Assembly: GCA_958299035.1 (NCBI GenBank)
Contig: CATQJL010000001.1
Location: 19,079,433-19,143,432, forward strand
Reading direction: 5' to 3'
DNA: 64,000 nt
DNA from: Cylicocyclus nassatus
Lineage: Eukaryota > Nematoda > Chromadorea > Rhabditida > Strongylidae
Shown: positions 23,133 through 35,740 of the stretch, in pieces
How the letters are laid out: every line of letters begins with the position of its first letter
Numbering within the stretch: the stretch's first letter is position 1
Notes under the pieces: generated by a model
Told to the model about the DNA's origin: nothing
Database searches by the model: none
Seen by the model: only the letters and a program-made list of their open reading frames with translations
Program-made: the position numbers and the translations under genes

Positions 23133-24275
23133 TAAAACTAACTGCCGAAGTAACGTATGCTTGTGCCTCAATTACAAGATCAAGGGGAGATTGGTTGATT
23201 TGGAAACCAGAAAAGGGTGCATGCTTTCCAAAATCAACTAGGCTGAATGAACTGTTTTGATTAACAAGGTATTGGTGCGCAATACTAATATTTATTCCTC
23301 AAAAACAATGTGGCACGCAAGTTTACTTCCTTGTGTAGGTTGTAAACACTTGTGATCGAAGTCTCAAAGCTTTTATTTAGAGTGCCTGATTGGGCACTAT
23401 GTTCTCTCAATAAGAACGTCACCATTTGTAAGACCGTCTATCCCAAATCTTGCACTTCTCGCAATCTTAAAGGTGTCCTACGTTCCGACTATGCCTTTTA
23501 TTCTTATCTTTTGAGAATCTTGATAGCTCGACCAATACCCGCGGTTAGTTCAACAACTTGTTGACAACCTCGCCTTTGTCGATCCAACATCCTAATACAT
23601 TTACAGCTGTATGAACTTGCTTCGTAGCCCATCTACATCAAATAGTTTAGGAGATAAATTATAAAAAATTTTACGCCAATGTTGAACACATTTTTTCGTC
23701 ATAAGTATACATTTGACGCTCAAAATCAGAACATCCTTAGAAGATCTTGCCAAAATTCTTACTGAAAAGGAAGCAGGATCTATAAGAAAAGTACGCTGAT
23801 TAGCACTTAGTTTATATTCAGATTATAAAGCGATGATGAGAACAAGACGATATATTCTTTATTGCTTCAGTACATAGCGCTTCGCACTACTCATCATTCA
23901 AACAAGAGCGACTTTAATAACTTTTTTGAGAAACCCTACAAAAATTGAGTTATCATTTAGATGGCAACGTCAGGGCAAACTTGAGTTGTGGGGCTTTTGA
24001 GGAAATATGTTCATGAGGCACTGAGCAACTATCCAAGCGGCAGCGCAAATGAATTATCCACGACTTAGAGACTTAACTATCTGTCCCCCTACCAACTTTT
24101 TTGTCAGCCTTCCAGATCTACTGTAGGTGTACTGTAAATGGCATTATGCTTAATTATAGTTGAGAATTGTGGGCTGTCCTTAAAAGGCCTTGCTCTCAAA
24201 CGGTAGACAACTAGAAATCTGCATAGTCGTCAATGTGTTAAATAGAGTCTAATTCAGAGCCCAACAATCAATTGT
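23133..24275. other. No gene seen
   Basis: No repeat ends, exon-like segment or long open frame that I can support. Confidence 0.4.
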
Positions 24276-24422
24276 CACATAAAAGCCACACCTGACAGTC
24301 AAGGCTGAGTTCAACTCATTCGGAATTTCGTTCCAACATGGTTATTACACTGTGCTGGAACTATCTCGAAGTTCTGGATGAGTTGAACCCATCCTTGACT
24401 GCCAAGTGTGGTTTTTATGTGG
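24276..24422. repeat. Hairpin-forming inverted repeat
   Basis: CACATAAAAGCCACACCTGA with CAGTCAAGGCTGAGTTCAAC is mirrored by GTTGAACCCATCCTTGACTG and TGTGGTTTTTATGTG. The ~50-base arms surround a ~45-base centre. No coding region. Confidence 0.8.
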
Positions 24423-27400
24423 GTTGCATGCGCTGAAGCCGCCCGCATGCGGTTTTGAGCTGCGAGAAACGGCAGTTTTTGACTTTTCTGAACGATTTTG
24501 ACAGTAGATTTTACCCACTTTCGTCTCATTCTTCCACTTTGCTTCTTCTTGTAATAAAGAGAATTCCGAAATCAAGGTGAGGTTCGAGAATGAAGCTTTT
24601 CCATGTCTTGTCGTGTTATGTATAAAGATGAAAAAGATGTATCAGAAAGATGTATCTTCCTGTACAACTCTCCTTCGTGAGTTTTCTGCATAACATTTTT
24701 TGCATTTCAGAATGTCGCTGCGTCCTCACTATTACGAGCTGCCTTTAGAGAGAACTGATATTACCATCATGATTGCAAAGATCGCGAACTTTTTACTTGT
24801 TTAAATAAGATTTGACTTCGCTTCAGCCACATTTCTTCACACAATTCACATTGCTTGGTTCGTTCGTTGTTGATTACCGTTTGCTTTCGATGGAACAATT
24901 CCGAATTCAAATAAACTCGGAGAAATGTACACGGATAAAAACGGTACCAGTTTGGAGCAGCTTCCAGCCTAATGTACGTATGAATTAGCGCTCATTTTTG
25001 TACCTCTTTCCAGGCTTGGAACTTTTCCATTACGAGAGCAAGCGGATACAAGGACGAGGCGAAAAGGAGCAGATTATAGCATGAAAACCGTTGAAGAAAA
25101 TCAAAATTGCAACTTCCCGCCTCTCTAAACCACATGCGAACGGCTGCAGTGCATACGGTTTCGGAATTGCGAAAGTTTCGGAACAGTTCCAGCACGGTGC
25201 GAGAACAGTGTTAGAACTGTTCCGAAACTCTCGGATTGTGATTCCAGCTTAAAAAGTCTTTTTAGGAAGCTGCCGAGGCAAAATATTGTACTTCCTCCAT
25301 GCTTGCTCGTAAACTCAACTCTCGGACATCTCTGCTGGATACATTGAAAAAAGCGTAGAAGGAGGCCAAAATGAGCTCAACGTCCTAGCCCATCAGGGCA
25401 CCCGTCTTCTCATAGTTTGAGTAAGTTTAATTTCTTAATTTTGGATCTGATCCCAAAAATACGGTTACTTTCAATTTCTGCCAAAGATTCAATGACAAAG
25501 ATGAAAAATATAGGTGACATTTCCTTTGAAGTGTGCATATTTACAAAAACCGTTCTAAACAAATCTTAGAACTGCATCGATACCGGTTGTAGTTCTAGGT
25601 TGTCGGAGTAAACTTTTTGAGCAGAAGAAAAATGTAGCAGTGAAGCGTGGAGCTGAGTGTATAAAGGATAAATCAAAAGCTTCTTGTTAAGAAGCACGCG
25701 CGAGTGTCTGTAGAAATTAAAATTCTGCTACCAAGAATACGAAAATGTTTTCAGAGACCTTCAAAGATCTTGATCTTAAAAATTTAGTAAAAAATTATGC
25801 TTTGATAGTATGCATATTTTATTGAAACAAGTGGCTCATTCTTCAATTGGTGAAATTCTCTAGGCAAATCATGTAGTTTTTTGATTACCTTAACTATTAG
25901 GCATCACGAATAAGCATTCGTCTGATGTTTTCTTGTCTGATGTTTTTCAATTAGACATCATAGTAGCAGTCATGAACAAGATGCAGTAAATGAGCGAAAG
26001 GTTTATTTGGCTTTTTGAGCATGGCAAATATATATTCTGCAAATCAAATTTACTATAAATGCGATCGAGTTTAGAGCGCGTAAGCCAGCAATGCAGACAG
26101 TCACAAACATCTCATCTTGCTGATGGCGCCTGTGTCATATGATATTGTTAATGAAAGAGTCATCAAAGGCTGAAATAAGCTGCGGACGTTTTTATAATGC
26201 ATGAACTAATTTCAATTTTTTTTGAGCACACTTTTGTTGACGAAACTGTTTTTAAAAAAAAGAAGGTTCTAAAAGTAAGCGATTTCTTGAAATAAAACAG
26301 ATTTTATCGGCATCTAACTGCCTAAATGGTTTTGAAATTTTACTTCGTTAATCAGCTAACTTCCATTCGTCGTTCTGTCGTGAGGTTGCCTCATGAAATC
26401 ATGAAACGCAAAAAAGTCAACACACATGAAATGACAACTGCTTCCTGGATTTTTTTCCCATTTCCCGTTTATCAAGATGTTTTTAAGAACTTCTAATTAT
26501 GACCATGTCAATAAGGTCTTAATCTACCTCAGAAAGGCTAAAAAATCTGCAGATTGTTTCTATCAACTTTTGCATTAGGTTAATTTGAGTCGCTAGCTTT
26601 AAATAAGTATTAGGCACATACCAGAGTTAAAGATAAAAAGCTCAGAATTTTTTGGATGAGACGTGCCAGTTAACGCAAAGGCCAGGAGAGGGAGGAGTCA
26701 GGTTCGAAGTGCGATTCACACCTGCCACAGCTTCTTTACCACTCTCGCCGTTCATTTACCTATCGATACACCTAATCTTATCCGTTGAGCAGCTCGCTTT
26801 AGCTCGTTTACTTCAAAGGCAGCGTCCGGGTAGACCGGGCATTGTTCGCTGCTTCTAAATTGTCGGATAATCTCTGCTACATATTTTATTTGATTTTCGA
26901 AAGCCTTAAGGTTTGCGAAAGATTTGATGCTAACGGCATGAAGGCAGGGTCAAAAGGTTTATCCATCAATACCGTCGCATCTGCAGTGCGTGCGCAAAAC
27001 ACCCACTTTGTGGCTGAAAATCCGTTTTTCATGTTTGAACAAATGAGTTGGCATTCCTCCGAGAGGTGAACGAGAGTCGGGCGATGTGGTACTCAAGCCG
27101 GCAAAGTCAGTGTTCAGACATGGAAGGATGAGACAGACATGTCTACATACATTTACCCAAGCGGTTCAAATGTCAGTGTGCGCCATCTTAGTAAGCATTA
27201 ACATTTCAACAAAAGCGTCTTCAAAAAAACTAAAAAATAATTTTCACGTTTTCTGTATTCATTTCTGCATGATGCAAACAAAAGAAGATTTTGGATAAAG
27301 ACCTGAATTTTTGATTTCTTTCCTCCCTTCGCTTTTCACACTCTGAAAGCACACCAAAGTGCCTCTGTGTAAGAGGCAATGCCAAAATACATTTGAAAAA

Positions 27401-27534
27401 TGTACAAAAGAGAAAGAGCATAAGAGTAAGTAAAGAGAAGAAATATAGAGAAAAATTTTGAAGAATTTTTTACAAAAGAAATTTTTTGGTCATTTGTGCT
27501 TTTGCGACATCGATATTGCTGGTGCTGAGATAAT
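24423..27534. other. Long quiet stretch, no supported gene
   Basis: About 3.1 kb with no TIR element or retroelement motif found. Around 25150-25235 there is a small inverted repeat (CGGAACAGTTCC near 25180 and GAACTGTTCCGAAAC near 25213). Open frames (for example 26652-26858 and 24311-24575) show no recognisable domain or clear splice context. Exons may be hidden here, but I cannot support one. Confidence 0.35.
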
Positions 27535-28109
27535 CGACAGGGGCAGGCGGTCATGCGATACATGGGCAGGCGGGCACCGGGAAAAATAGTTCGCTGATTT
27601 CTTGCGGCCCGCTTTTAGATATTTGGGAGAATTTTGACGAAATTTGTGCAAGTGATCGGAGAACGATTGCGGCTTTTTCATAAACTAGTTGCGGCGCAGC
27701 GGCCGCATTCTCGAGGGCCTTTCTCGTAAATATGCAAAATTATTGAGGGCCGCATGGTTCTTTATAAAGGACCGCACACTCCGTAGGTACCTTCTGCTGA
27801 GAGAAAATACCTCGAACTCGGGTAGTCAAACCAACGATGATATCTCTGCCACACAGAGTGTTACCTCTGCTCGGCGTAAGCCCGAAACTGCCTAAAAGGA
27901 GTCCGAGCGCTTGCTGAAAGTTTGGCTTGCGCTGAAACAAATTATTCGACGAGCGCCTGCAGAAAATGCAGTATTGCTGCCCGCTGGCAGGCTATGTGAC
28001 AGTAAAGGAAGTACCGCCCGCTGGAGGTTTGGCCACGCGCCAAAATTCTGCTGACCGCTTGCAGAAAAGCGCGAGTTTGCGGTCCGCCTGCCCCCGGCGA
28101 TTATCTGAG
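27535..28109. mobile_element. CTCAGATAAT-ended element, best single copy
   Basis: It starts CTGAGATAATCGACAGGGGC and ends with the inverse CCCCCGGCGATTATCTGAG. It shares with 11214-12092 the GGCGCAGCGGCCGCATTCTC centre, a CTGAGAGAAAATACCTCGAA block, and the right part with CAGTATTGCTGCCCGCTGGC. About 575 bases, no transposase. The flanking bases do not show an obvious target duplication by eye. Confidence 0.8.
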
Positions 28110-28269
28110 TGGGTAGATCCTGCTATGTCCTAAGGGATTGCTAGTTGGGATTTTTAAAAAGCTCCTCGAATTTTGAGAAAAAATAGAAAAAAAGTGTTAC
28201 AATGACTATCTGACAACTTCTTATTGCAACCGAGACTAAGGTCTTGATCTAAAACGCTTTAATTCGACC

Positions 28270-29420
28270 ACGCCAGAGACAAGCGTGTTGTGTGGCACGC
28301 CATTTTGGGGGTTGTAAAGAGGTCAGGAAGACAGGGGCGAGGGGACGTTATGGAGGTGATAGTGATGTTAGCGACATTATATCAGTCAGCAATGTCTGAT
28401 TGCCCCATTGTGCAAGAAAGCAGCACTGATGCTTTGGCCTACCCTCTTGCACGCACAGTAAACATATTAGAAGATTCTTAGAAACATAAGAGCATCATTT
28501 TCATAATTAGCATGTCGAAAAACCTCTGCAGGCCAAGTTTCAGCGAATTTTGAGATTTCCAAATTTTGGCACACTCAAGTGACGTGGTCATTTTCGAACA
28601 TGCTAACTTTGTTCCAGAAGTGGGTAAACTACTTCTTTTTGCACTCATTACAAAGTACTACTAATTCTTTGCTCATACTAGGAATCCCACTTCAAACTAA
28701 CCTCCATAATCTGGAATTAAGAGCAAGCCAAAATCTCGTTTGTCCCCTTCTTCCGCTTTCAAAGTCTCGAACTAGAAAAAAACAATCAAATGTTACTTTT
28801 GTGAAAGCATGAAAATCAAGCTATCGAATATACTTGTTCTCACCGCTTTCCCTCGCGATTCAGGTAGTAGCACAGACTTAGCACATTACCGTAATCTGTA
28901 TTTTCGCGGTGTGTTCCATTAGCTTAACTGAGGAAAAACGACTATATCTTTGCTTAGGCAAAACAATTTTGAACGAAATTCCTGCTGTATGTAGAAGAAG
29001 GTTTGGCAGTAAAAATTATATAAAGAAGACAATGATTTGAGTGCTTCGAAGGTAAGTTAATGGGGTGTGGCACAACCCCTAAAAGCTGTGGCCGCCACAG
29101 TTTTTTAGGAGTTGTGCCACACCCCATTGACTTACCTCCGAAAAGAATTTTAGGGAACAAAATACATAAAGTTTGATAGCTTGAGTAAAAGCTGGTGAAA
29201 GCGCAGCCATTGAAAAATGGGAATGAGACAAACGAAATTTTGGCCTGCTCTTAATTCCATAGTTTAGTAGTTATTTTGAGCAAGATTCATGTCATAGGTA
29301 AATATGGAGTAGTGCTTTGTATTGAGTACAAAAAGAATTAGCTGGTTCGCTTTTGAAATATAGTCAATCATGTTTGAGAAATACCACTTCATTTGGGTGG
29401 TCTAATATTGGGAACAGTCA
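28270..29420. repeat. Large palindromic dispersed repeat
   Basis: The left half (GTGTTGTGTGGCACGCCATT, CATAATTAGCATGTCG, AACATGCTAACTTTGTTCC, AAAATCTCGTTTGTCCC) matches 21270-21640. The right half (GACAAACGAAATTTTGGCC, AATTCCATAGTTTAGTAG, AATCATGTTTGAGAAA) mirrors it. In the interior lies the strong palindrome 29050-29137. No coding region. Confidence 0.65.
29050..29137. repeat. Near-perfect palindrome
   Basis: AGGTAAGTTAATGGGGTGTG, GCACAACCCCTAAAAGCTGT and GGC are mirrored by GCC, ACAGTTTTTTAGGAGTTGTG and CCACACCCCATTGACTTACC. The stem is ~43 bp with almost no loop. It contains the GTGTGGCAC word also seen at 21283 and 28291 and, altered, in the palindrome at 17698-17759. Confidence 0.88.
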
Positions 29421-30726
29421 GAATTTGCTAAAACTTGACCCATGGAGGTTCTTTGAATAATAATTACGAATATGTGACTAATTGTGCATAGTAGCGTCAT
29501 GCCTATGGCAGGTAAACGATAATGCTGGTGGGAGGGGGTCGTATACGCGCTTGTGTGCCAAATCTTTTGCTCAACCCTAACCACACCCCTCCAAAAGGAT
29601 GAAGAGGCGCGCTTAACCCCAGAGCCACTCGAACTCCGCCCACTCGCTTGCGACTGCAATCTCCTTAAACGAAGTCTGCTTAGCCCTTGACTCGCTTCCA
29701 CACGGGTCTAACAAAACATGAGGATTACGCTTTTAACTGCCAGGACCTACGTAGATAACAGAAATATAATAGAAATTACGCGGGCTGCCTTTATTGAGTG
29801 TTATGTTTGGTCTTACTTTTGTTTCGGAATAATCGCATTCGATTCAAAACAATTGCATTTTGTTCAATATTATAGGTTGCACCTAATTATCAACCATTCA
29901 AAGATGTCTACATCAGAACTCAATAATATTGCTGGTTGCTTCGTATGCTTTGATTTGTGTCACATTACAAATACCGCGTGGATTCTGGAGTGCGGAATAT
30001 CTCCTGCGAATGGTCTTGTTGGAAAAACAAGAAGCCGAATTTTGGGAGAAAAACTGCTGCGCTTTGCAAATTGCAACCGTTTGCAAAGCTATGTCCTTAT
30101 AACTGCCGTAATTTGGAACAGGATGTCTAGTGACGAAAGTTTATAGAATATTTTAGTTATCACATTAATTTCTTCCATTTGAGCACTTGCAGAATGTTGT
30201 CACCAAAACATCATCCGAAGTTTACAAAATGTGCTCGCATATGTATGCCAGATTCTCATGTTATCAAATCAATCCAAAACTCTTTCACAAACAACTTTGA
30301 AAAGCGTAGTCTCCTCCACTTTTAGCAGATTTCTTAACTGATACAGATAAGGAAAGTAATTATGCTCAAACTTTGACTGCTTGAAGAAAAATAAAACCAG
30401 TATCGGTATACTGCAACGCTACAAGCTGGCGAGCAAAAATATTCAGAGTGCATATTGATGTTCGTTGCCGGAAATGGTCAAAGGTTTAGTAAAGCCCTGT
30501 TCTTCTTTCCGCTGGATAGCTTAGTTTTTCTGGAAAAACTGTTCAATATGCCTTTGCAAGTACTTACTCAATCTTTCGTTTTTATTCTCAATCTTGTTTC
30601 ATAATTCTGTGGCGTATTTACTTGGACTTGCCTATTGATAACACACGTTTTCTATCAACCTCAAGTGAAAATATTTTTTCTGCAGATTTTTTCCATGCAA
30701 TAAAAAGTACGACATACAGCACATTG
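29421..30726. other. No supported gene; one 142-codon open frame
   Basis: A plus-strand frame at 29718-30146 is open for 142 codons, but it has no motif I recognise and ordinary composition, and it may be chance. The stretch 29520-29700 is more GC-rich (GGAGGGGGTCGTATACGC) and unlike its surroundings. No repeat ends are seen. Confidence 0.3.
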
Positions 30727-30728
30727 TA

Positions 30729-31677
30729 TTAGGTTGTCCGGAAATTAATGCCCGTTTTGAATTTCAACCGCAATAAGTCATACACTTCTCATTTCTAAAT
30801 AGGTTGCAAAGTACCATTCGATAGAGCAAAGCAAGCTCTACAAGATGGCCTTCTTGCTTTTGTAACAGCTCTCACCCACCTCAAGTTTGGAGCCAAAAAC
30901 TAAAAAGACTCAGCAGCCCGAAATATCGAAAAAAATCGTAACTCAGTTCATAAAAATCATACAAAAATTCTTACTTGCTCACGTAAACACTATCCGCATA
31001 AAACATCTATATACGCCTTTGCCACATTTTTTTCTCTGTTAGAAATCAAGAAAACGAAAATTTTCGTGCATTTGCCAAAGTGATGCTGTGCCGTTCCCAC
31101 ATAAGTAGTTCTAAACTACAGACCTGTAGAAGTACAAACGTTAATTCTCAGCTCTCTAAAAGCTTTAGTTCTCGAGAAATTTGAATTTTAGCTTGGACCA
31201 CCTAACTAGGGAAGCTATATTCGGTATTTCTCGAGAACTAAAGCTTGTAGAGAGCTGAAAATTTGAGTCTGTACCTCTACGGGCTTGGGGTGTACAACTA
31301 CCTATGTGGGGATGGCTCAGCATCACTTTGGCAAATGCACGAAAATTTCCGTTTTCTTGGTTTCTAACAGAGAAAAAAATGCGGCAAAGGCGTATATAGA
31401 TGTTTCATTTGGATAGTGTTTACGTGAGCAAGTAAAAATTTTTGTAGGATTTTTATGAGCTAAGTTACGATTTTTTTCGATATTTCGGGCTGCTGAGTCT
31501 TTTTAGTTTTTGGCTCAAAACTCGAGGTGGGTGAGAGCTGTTGCAAAATCAAGATGGCCATCTTGTAGAGCTTGCTCTGCTCTATCGAATGGTACTTTGC
31601 AACCTATTTAGAAATGAGTAGTGTATGACTTATTGCGGTTGAAGTTCAAAACGGGCATTAATTTCCGGACAACCTAA
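30729..31677. mobile_element. MITE with TTAGGTTGTCCGGAAATT tips
   Basis: TA at 30727-30728 and 31678-31679. It starts TTAGGTTGTCCGGAAATTAA and ends TTAATTTCCGGACAACCTAA. Almost the whole element is a palindrome, with arms meeting near 31200 (AGCTTTAGTTCTCGAGAAAT mirrored). It carries TACCATTCGATAGAGC at 30812 and its complement near 31580. No transposase. The right TA is shared with the next element. Confidence 0.92.
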
Positions 31678-31679
31678 TA

Positions 31680-32523
31680 TTAAGTTGTTGCATAAGTCTT
31701 GTTACACTTAAATTCTAAGGGCGATAAGTCATGCACCTTATTTTCTTTAAAGGGCTGCAGGACACCATTCGATAGAGAAAAGCAAGCTCTACAAACAAGT
31801 ATGCAAATGCTCGCACTAGCTCCTACCCACCGTAAGTCTGTATCCAAAATCTGAGTCGTAGTGAATGCTCAAAAATTGCGAAAAATGCATACCTTAGTTC
31901 CGGAGAATCCTACGAATCTCCGATTTTCTCATAAAAATTGCCCACTATATCAAACACTCATATGTACCGTTGCTGTATTTTCTCCTTATCTAGAAATCGA
32001 GAAAATAAAATTTTTTTAGTTTTTGCAAAAAAGAAGTTAAGTTGTTTCTATTCATGTAGCTGTATACTACTAGACATTTGAAGTATAACTGTAAATTTTT
32101 AGCTCTCGAGAAGCCCTAGTTTTTGAAAATTAACTAATTTAGCATTGAACGCCCGAGTGAGAGAAGCTAAATTTGGTATTTTTCAAAAACTAGGGCTTTT
32201 CGAAATTGAAAATTTACGGTTATACTTCTAAGGGCTTGTAGTATACAGCTACATGAATAAAAACGACATAGCTCTGTTTTTGCAAAAACAAGAAAATTTT
32301 CGTTTTCTCAATTTTTAGACGAGGAAAAAATCCAGGAACGGTATATATGAGTGTCTGATACATTGTCCAATTTTTATGAGCAAGTTGGAAATTCGTTGGA
32401 TTTTCTCAAACAAAAATACGAAATTTTCGCGATTTTTTGAGCCCTCAGTACGACTCAAATGCTGAATGCAAATTTACAGTGGATCAAATTGGTGCAAACT
32501 TTTGCACTTATGTAACAACCTAA
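31680..32523. mobile_element. MITE with TTAAGTTGTTGC tips, abutting the previous one
   Basis: It starts TTAAGTTGTTGCATAAGT and ends TTATGTAACAACCTAA; TA at 31678-31679 and 32524-32525. Arms pair: CTAGTTTTTGAAAATTAACT near 32109 mirrors TTTTTCAAAAACTAG near 32177. It has an ACCATTCGATAGAG copy at 31764, but the mirrored copy near the right end has been lost, so the right arm has a deletion close to the tip. Confidence 0.88.
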
Positions 32524-32525
32524 TA

Positions 32526-33197
32526 TAATTGCAGCCTTTGCGAGAAAGAATTTTAGCCAAAATCGAACAATGCTCACTGTACCACCTATGGTCACTTGCA
32601 GTGACATAAAGAAATTGATTTTACTATTATTATCTACGAGGAAAATCTACATAAGGTCCGAAACTGCCCACTTTTTTTCTGCATTCTAAACTAGGCCAGA
32701 AACTGTCTTTTTCAGAATTTCTATTTTTTTTGTTAAAGCATAACAAAGCCTATCAGTCTTCTTATTTTTAGTTTGTGCAAAAGTGCACTCTGGCTGCACA
32801 GAGAAAAGTTGCTGCAGTCGCTTTTCGACTGATAGTTCTATACAACATAGAATGGCCCCAACGCTACGCCGTTGGGTTCAAAACTTGTCTGCTCAAAATT
32901 TCAAAAACTAAACAACAAATCTTCTAGCAGATAACTTCGCGAGTATCACGCATATTTGTGGAATTAAATGAGCATACTTTGGTGTGAAACAAGAAAATGG
33001 AGGAAATTTGAAATTTCGATATTATTAAATCATGGAACTCCGGTATGACAGGGATTTGAGAAAAGGAAAGCATAAACAATACTGAAGAACAGGAGGGCTT
33101 TTAGACGACACAAAAAAGTTTCTAAAAGAAAAAAGGTTTTACTTCAAAAACTAACGCTTAAGGGAAATGGTATGAAAACTTGCATTGATTATGAACA
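32526..33197. other. No gene seen
   Basis: AT-rich DNA with no supported feature. Confidence 0.4.
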
Positions 33198-33470
33198 CGG
33201 CTCGACACAGGTGGCTTGTAAGCCAGCTGGTATCGTTTTTTGGGACGAAAAGCAAAGGGGGTTTCGTTTTTGTGACCGAAGAGACACGGAAAATTGGCGA
33301 CGGCGACCTTTTTTTTAGTCGACGTTTCGTTTTTTGGGGGATTTTGGGGAATTTTTCAGGTTTTTAGAGGAAATTTGGTTGAGGGTCAAAGGGGACTTCG
33401 TAAAAATTCCCAAAAGTCAAGGGGGACTTCGTTTTTTCCATTTTCATCTAGCCACCTCGTGCCGAGCCCT
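33198..33470. mobile_element. Small TIR element with GGGCTCGGCAC tips
   Basis: The left end CGGCTCGACACAGGTGGCTT and right end AGCCACCTCGTGCCGAGCCC are inverted copies and match the tips of 14264-15232. The interior is T/G-rich with repeated AAAGGGGG..TTCGTTTTT words. The short frames across it are repeat by-products. Confidence 0.75.
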
Positions 33471-34340
33471 GATTATGAATTAATCTAATCTTTATATGTC
33501 AAGTTGTCCCGAAAGTTCGCTTGCACCTACTTTAACCAATCATTACCTTTATTGTTTCACCAATTTGTTCGCTTTCATATTTATTTGAAAGCGGTTTATT
33601 TCTGCTACCTGTTCTTTCTAAGTAAGAGAAGTTTGTGCTGATTGAACATCCCTATCAAGAGTCATGATTTGCCTGTTTTGTACAGCTCCCTTTAAGGTCT
33701 ACACCAATACTGCAAAATCTCAAATTTCGAGGCTACAAAACTCAATTATTGGTACCATAAGCCTTACAAAATAAACGAAAGCTTCAAGGCAAGTGGATTA
33801 TGAATTTGAGGTACATCAGTGCACATTCTGAAATCGTTGAATACGGCGATACCTTCAAAAGTCGCACCTATAGCAAAAAATGAGATAGCGCTAGAAAAAA
33901 GAGAATGCAGCGATGCTGAAGATATACAAAACATCGCATCGGTTTGCAAAAGGGTTGCCCAATCTGCAGGCTAACAAAGCACCTTAAAAAGTCTGGATGA
34001 AAATTCTGATAGCGACTTAGACGAAGTAAAAACTAAGGGCTGCAAGCTTTGGCGACTATCTCGTTATCAGCGCTGTCGGAAGAGTGGCGTGGGAAACATA
34101 ACAGTTGAAAAAAGGAAGAAGTTTTGCATTGAATGCTCCTTGAACTGTTGTTAGCTTTATTTCACAAGATTTGCGGGTTGGTCCAAGAAACGGAAAGAAC
34201 TTTTGCACCGACCAATACATGTATATAAAGTAGAAATTAGAAATAGTAGTTTTTAGTGTGTGTAGTTACTGTATGTTTGTAAGATCCTTCCCGCGATTGT
34301 GCTAAAACTTTGCACATACGTTTTCAATCCCAAAATTGTA
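33471..34340. other. No gene; a solitary mariner-like tip
   Basis: At about 33500 AAGTTGTCCCGAAAGTTCGC resembles one tip of a TTAGGTTGTCC-type element, with no mirrored partner in reach. Otherwise nothing is supported. Confidence 0.4.
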
Positions 34341-34359
34341 GCAGGCTTCTGTTTGAGCT

Positions 34360-35740
34360 GTTTCGTTGGGAAAGGCAGGACCAGACCACGTTTCCGTCGA
34401 TCTGCGAGCCAGAGGACAACCTTTACACGGGATTCTCGCGTCGCACTGACATCTTACTTTCAAAACTATTGTCCGATATGCCTGCTGAGTGTGCTGTACA
34501 AGGTTCTCACAAAGATTATCCTCGCTCGCATCTAGGACACTGGATGAAGGGCAAACCCAGGGGCAAACTGGATTTTGCAAAGGATTTAGCTGCAAGGACC
34601 ACATCTAGACCGTTCTGAGGGTTATCGAAGTCTGCTGGGAGTACCGACTGCTTCTCGTCCTAACTTCTGAGAAAGCTTTTGACATCGTTGAAACCAACGT
34701 TATCCTGTTTGCGCTTGTCGATCAAGGAGTGGACCCACATAACGTGAGGACGTTAACCGACTGCTACAAGGACTGTAAAACGACGATGCAGCTATTCCAT
34801 CGCCCCTGACCATCCCAATTGAGAAGAGGGTCCGACAAGGCGACAATCTCGCCGAAGCTGTTCACGCTTTGCAGTAGGTGATGAAGTCACTGGACTGGGA
34901 TGAGAAAGGCAAACGAGTTGATGGGAGATTCCTGTCGAACCTTCGTTTTGCGGACGACATTGTTCTCTTCTGGAGCAGTATCACTGAAGCGGAGACGATG
35001 CTGAATTAACTGAACGAAGCAGGGAAAAAAATCGGATTGCGAATAAATCGGAAGAAGACTCAGTTCATGAGGAACGCCTTTGCGAAAATGCAGAACTGGA
35101 AAGCACGCCCATCATAGAGACGTCTTGTTACGTATATCTCAGACGTTCGATGAACATGAAAACGGCTTGAGGGAAGAACTCAACAGAAGAAGAGGAGCAG
35201 CCTGGGCCGCCGTCGGGCTCTGAAGGAAGTCATCAACCGGCATATGATTCCGGAGCTTCGTGCCCACCTGTTCGACTCAACCGTTCTCCCGGCGCTCTGT
35301 TACGCAGCTGAGACTCGGGCCGACACTGTAGCCACGTCGAAAGCTGCGGACCACCCACAGAGCGCTCGAGCGCAGTCTTCTGAAGATGACCCGACACAAG
35401 CCATCTAGTCGGACTTCGCAGTACGGATATGAGAAGAATGTCTCGTCTTCGTGATGCAGCGGAATACTTCGCAAAAGCGAAACATCGATGGGCCGGTCAC
35501 ATTATGAGATGAACAGACGACAGATGGACATAGAACATCAGAGGTGGTTTCCTTGCGAAGCGAACAATCTTTGAGGAAGACTGGAACAGATGGACCGCCT
35601 GAGAAATCGCATGAGAGCTGGGTACGATTATCGCACCTAAAACTCATGGACGCAACCACCGACGACAACTAAAAAATCATGAATGTCCGAAGCAAAGGGC
35701 AGGGGTCACTCAAACTTCTGTGTTGGGGCCGCACTCTACG
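34360..35740 (+). pseudogene. RTE-type retrotransposon reverse transcriptase, decayed
   Basis: Read across several frames, the plus strand follows an RTE reverse transcriptase. The order is PICLLSVLYKVLTKIILARI (about 34475-34535), a KGFSCKDHI.TVLRVIEVC segment, SEKAFDI and VRQGDN, and then the active-site motif FADDIVLFW with FADD at 34947-34958. RINRKKTQFM follows, then thumb-like ELNRRRGAAWAA and a C-terminal SRTSQYGYEKN / HRWAGHIM-like region. The two catalytic aspartates are intact, but stops and frameshifts are scattered from start to end. The endonuclease is absent, so it is an old 5'-truncated copy. It belongs to the same broad RTE group as 53667-54372. Confidence 0.9.

Noticed and set aside
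29718..30146. 142-codon plus-strand open frame
   Set aside because: No domain, splice sites or signal peptide; could be chance. Mentioned only in the stretch description.
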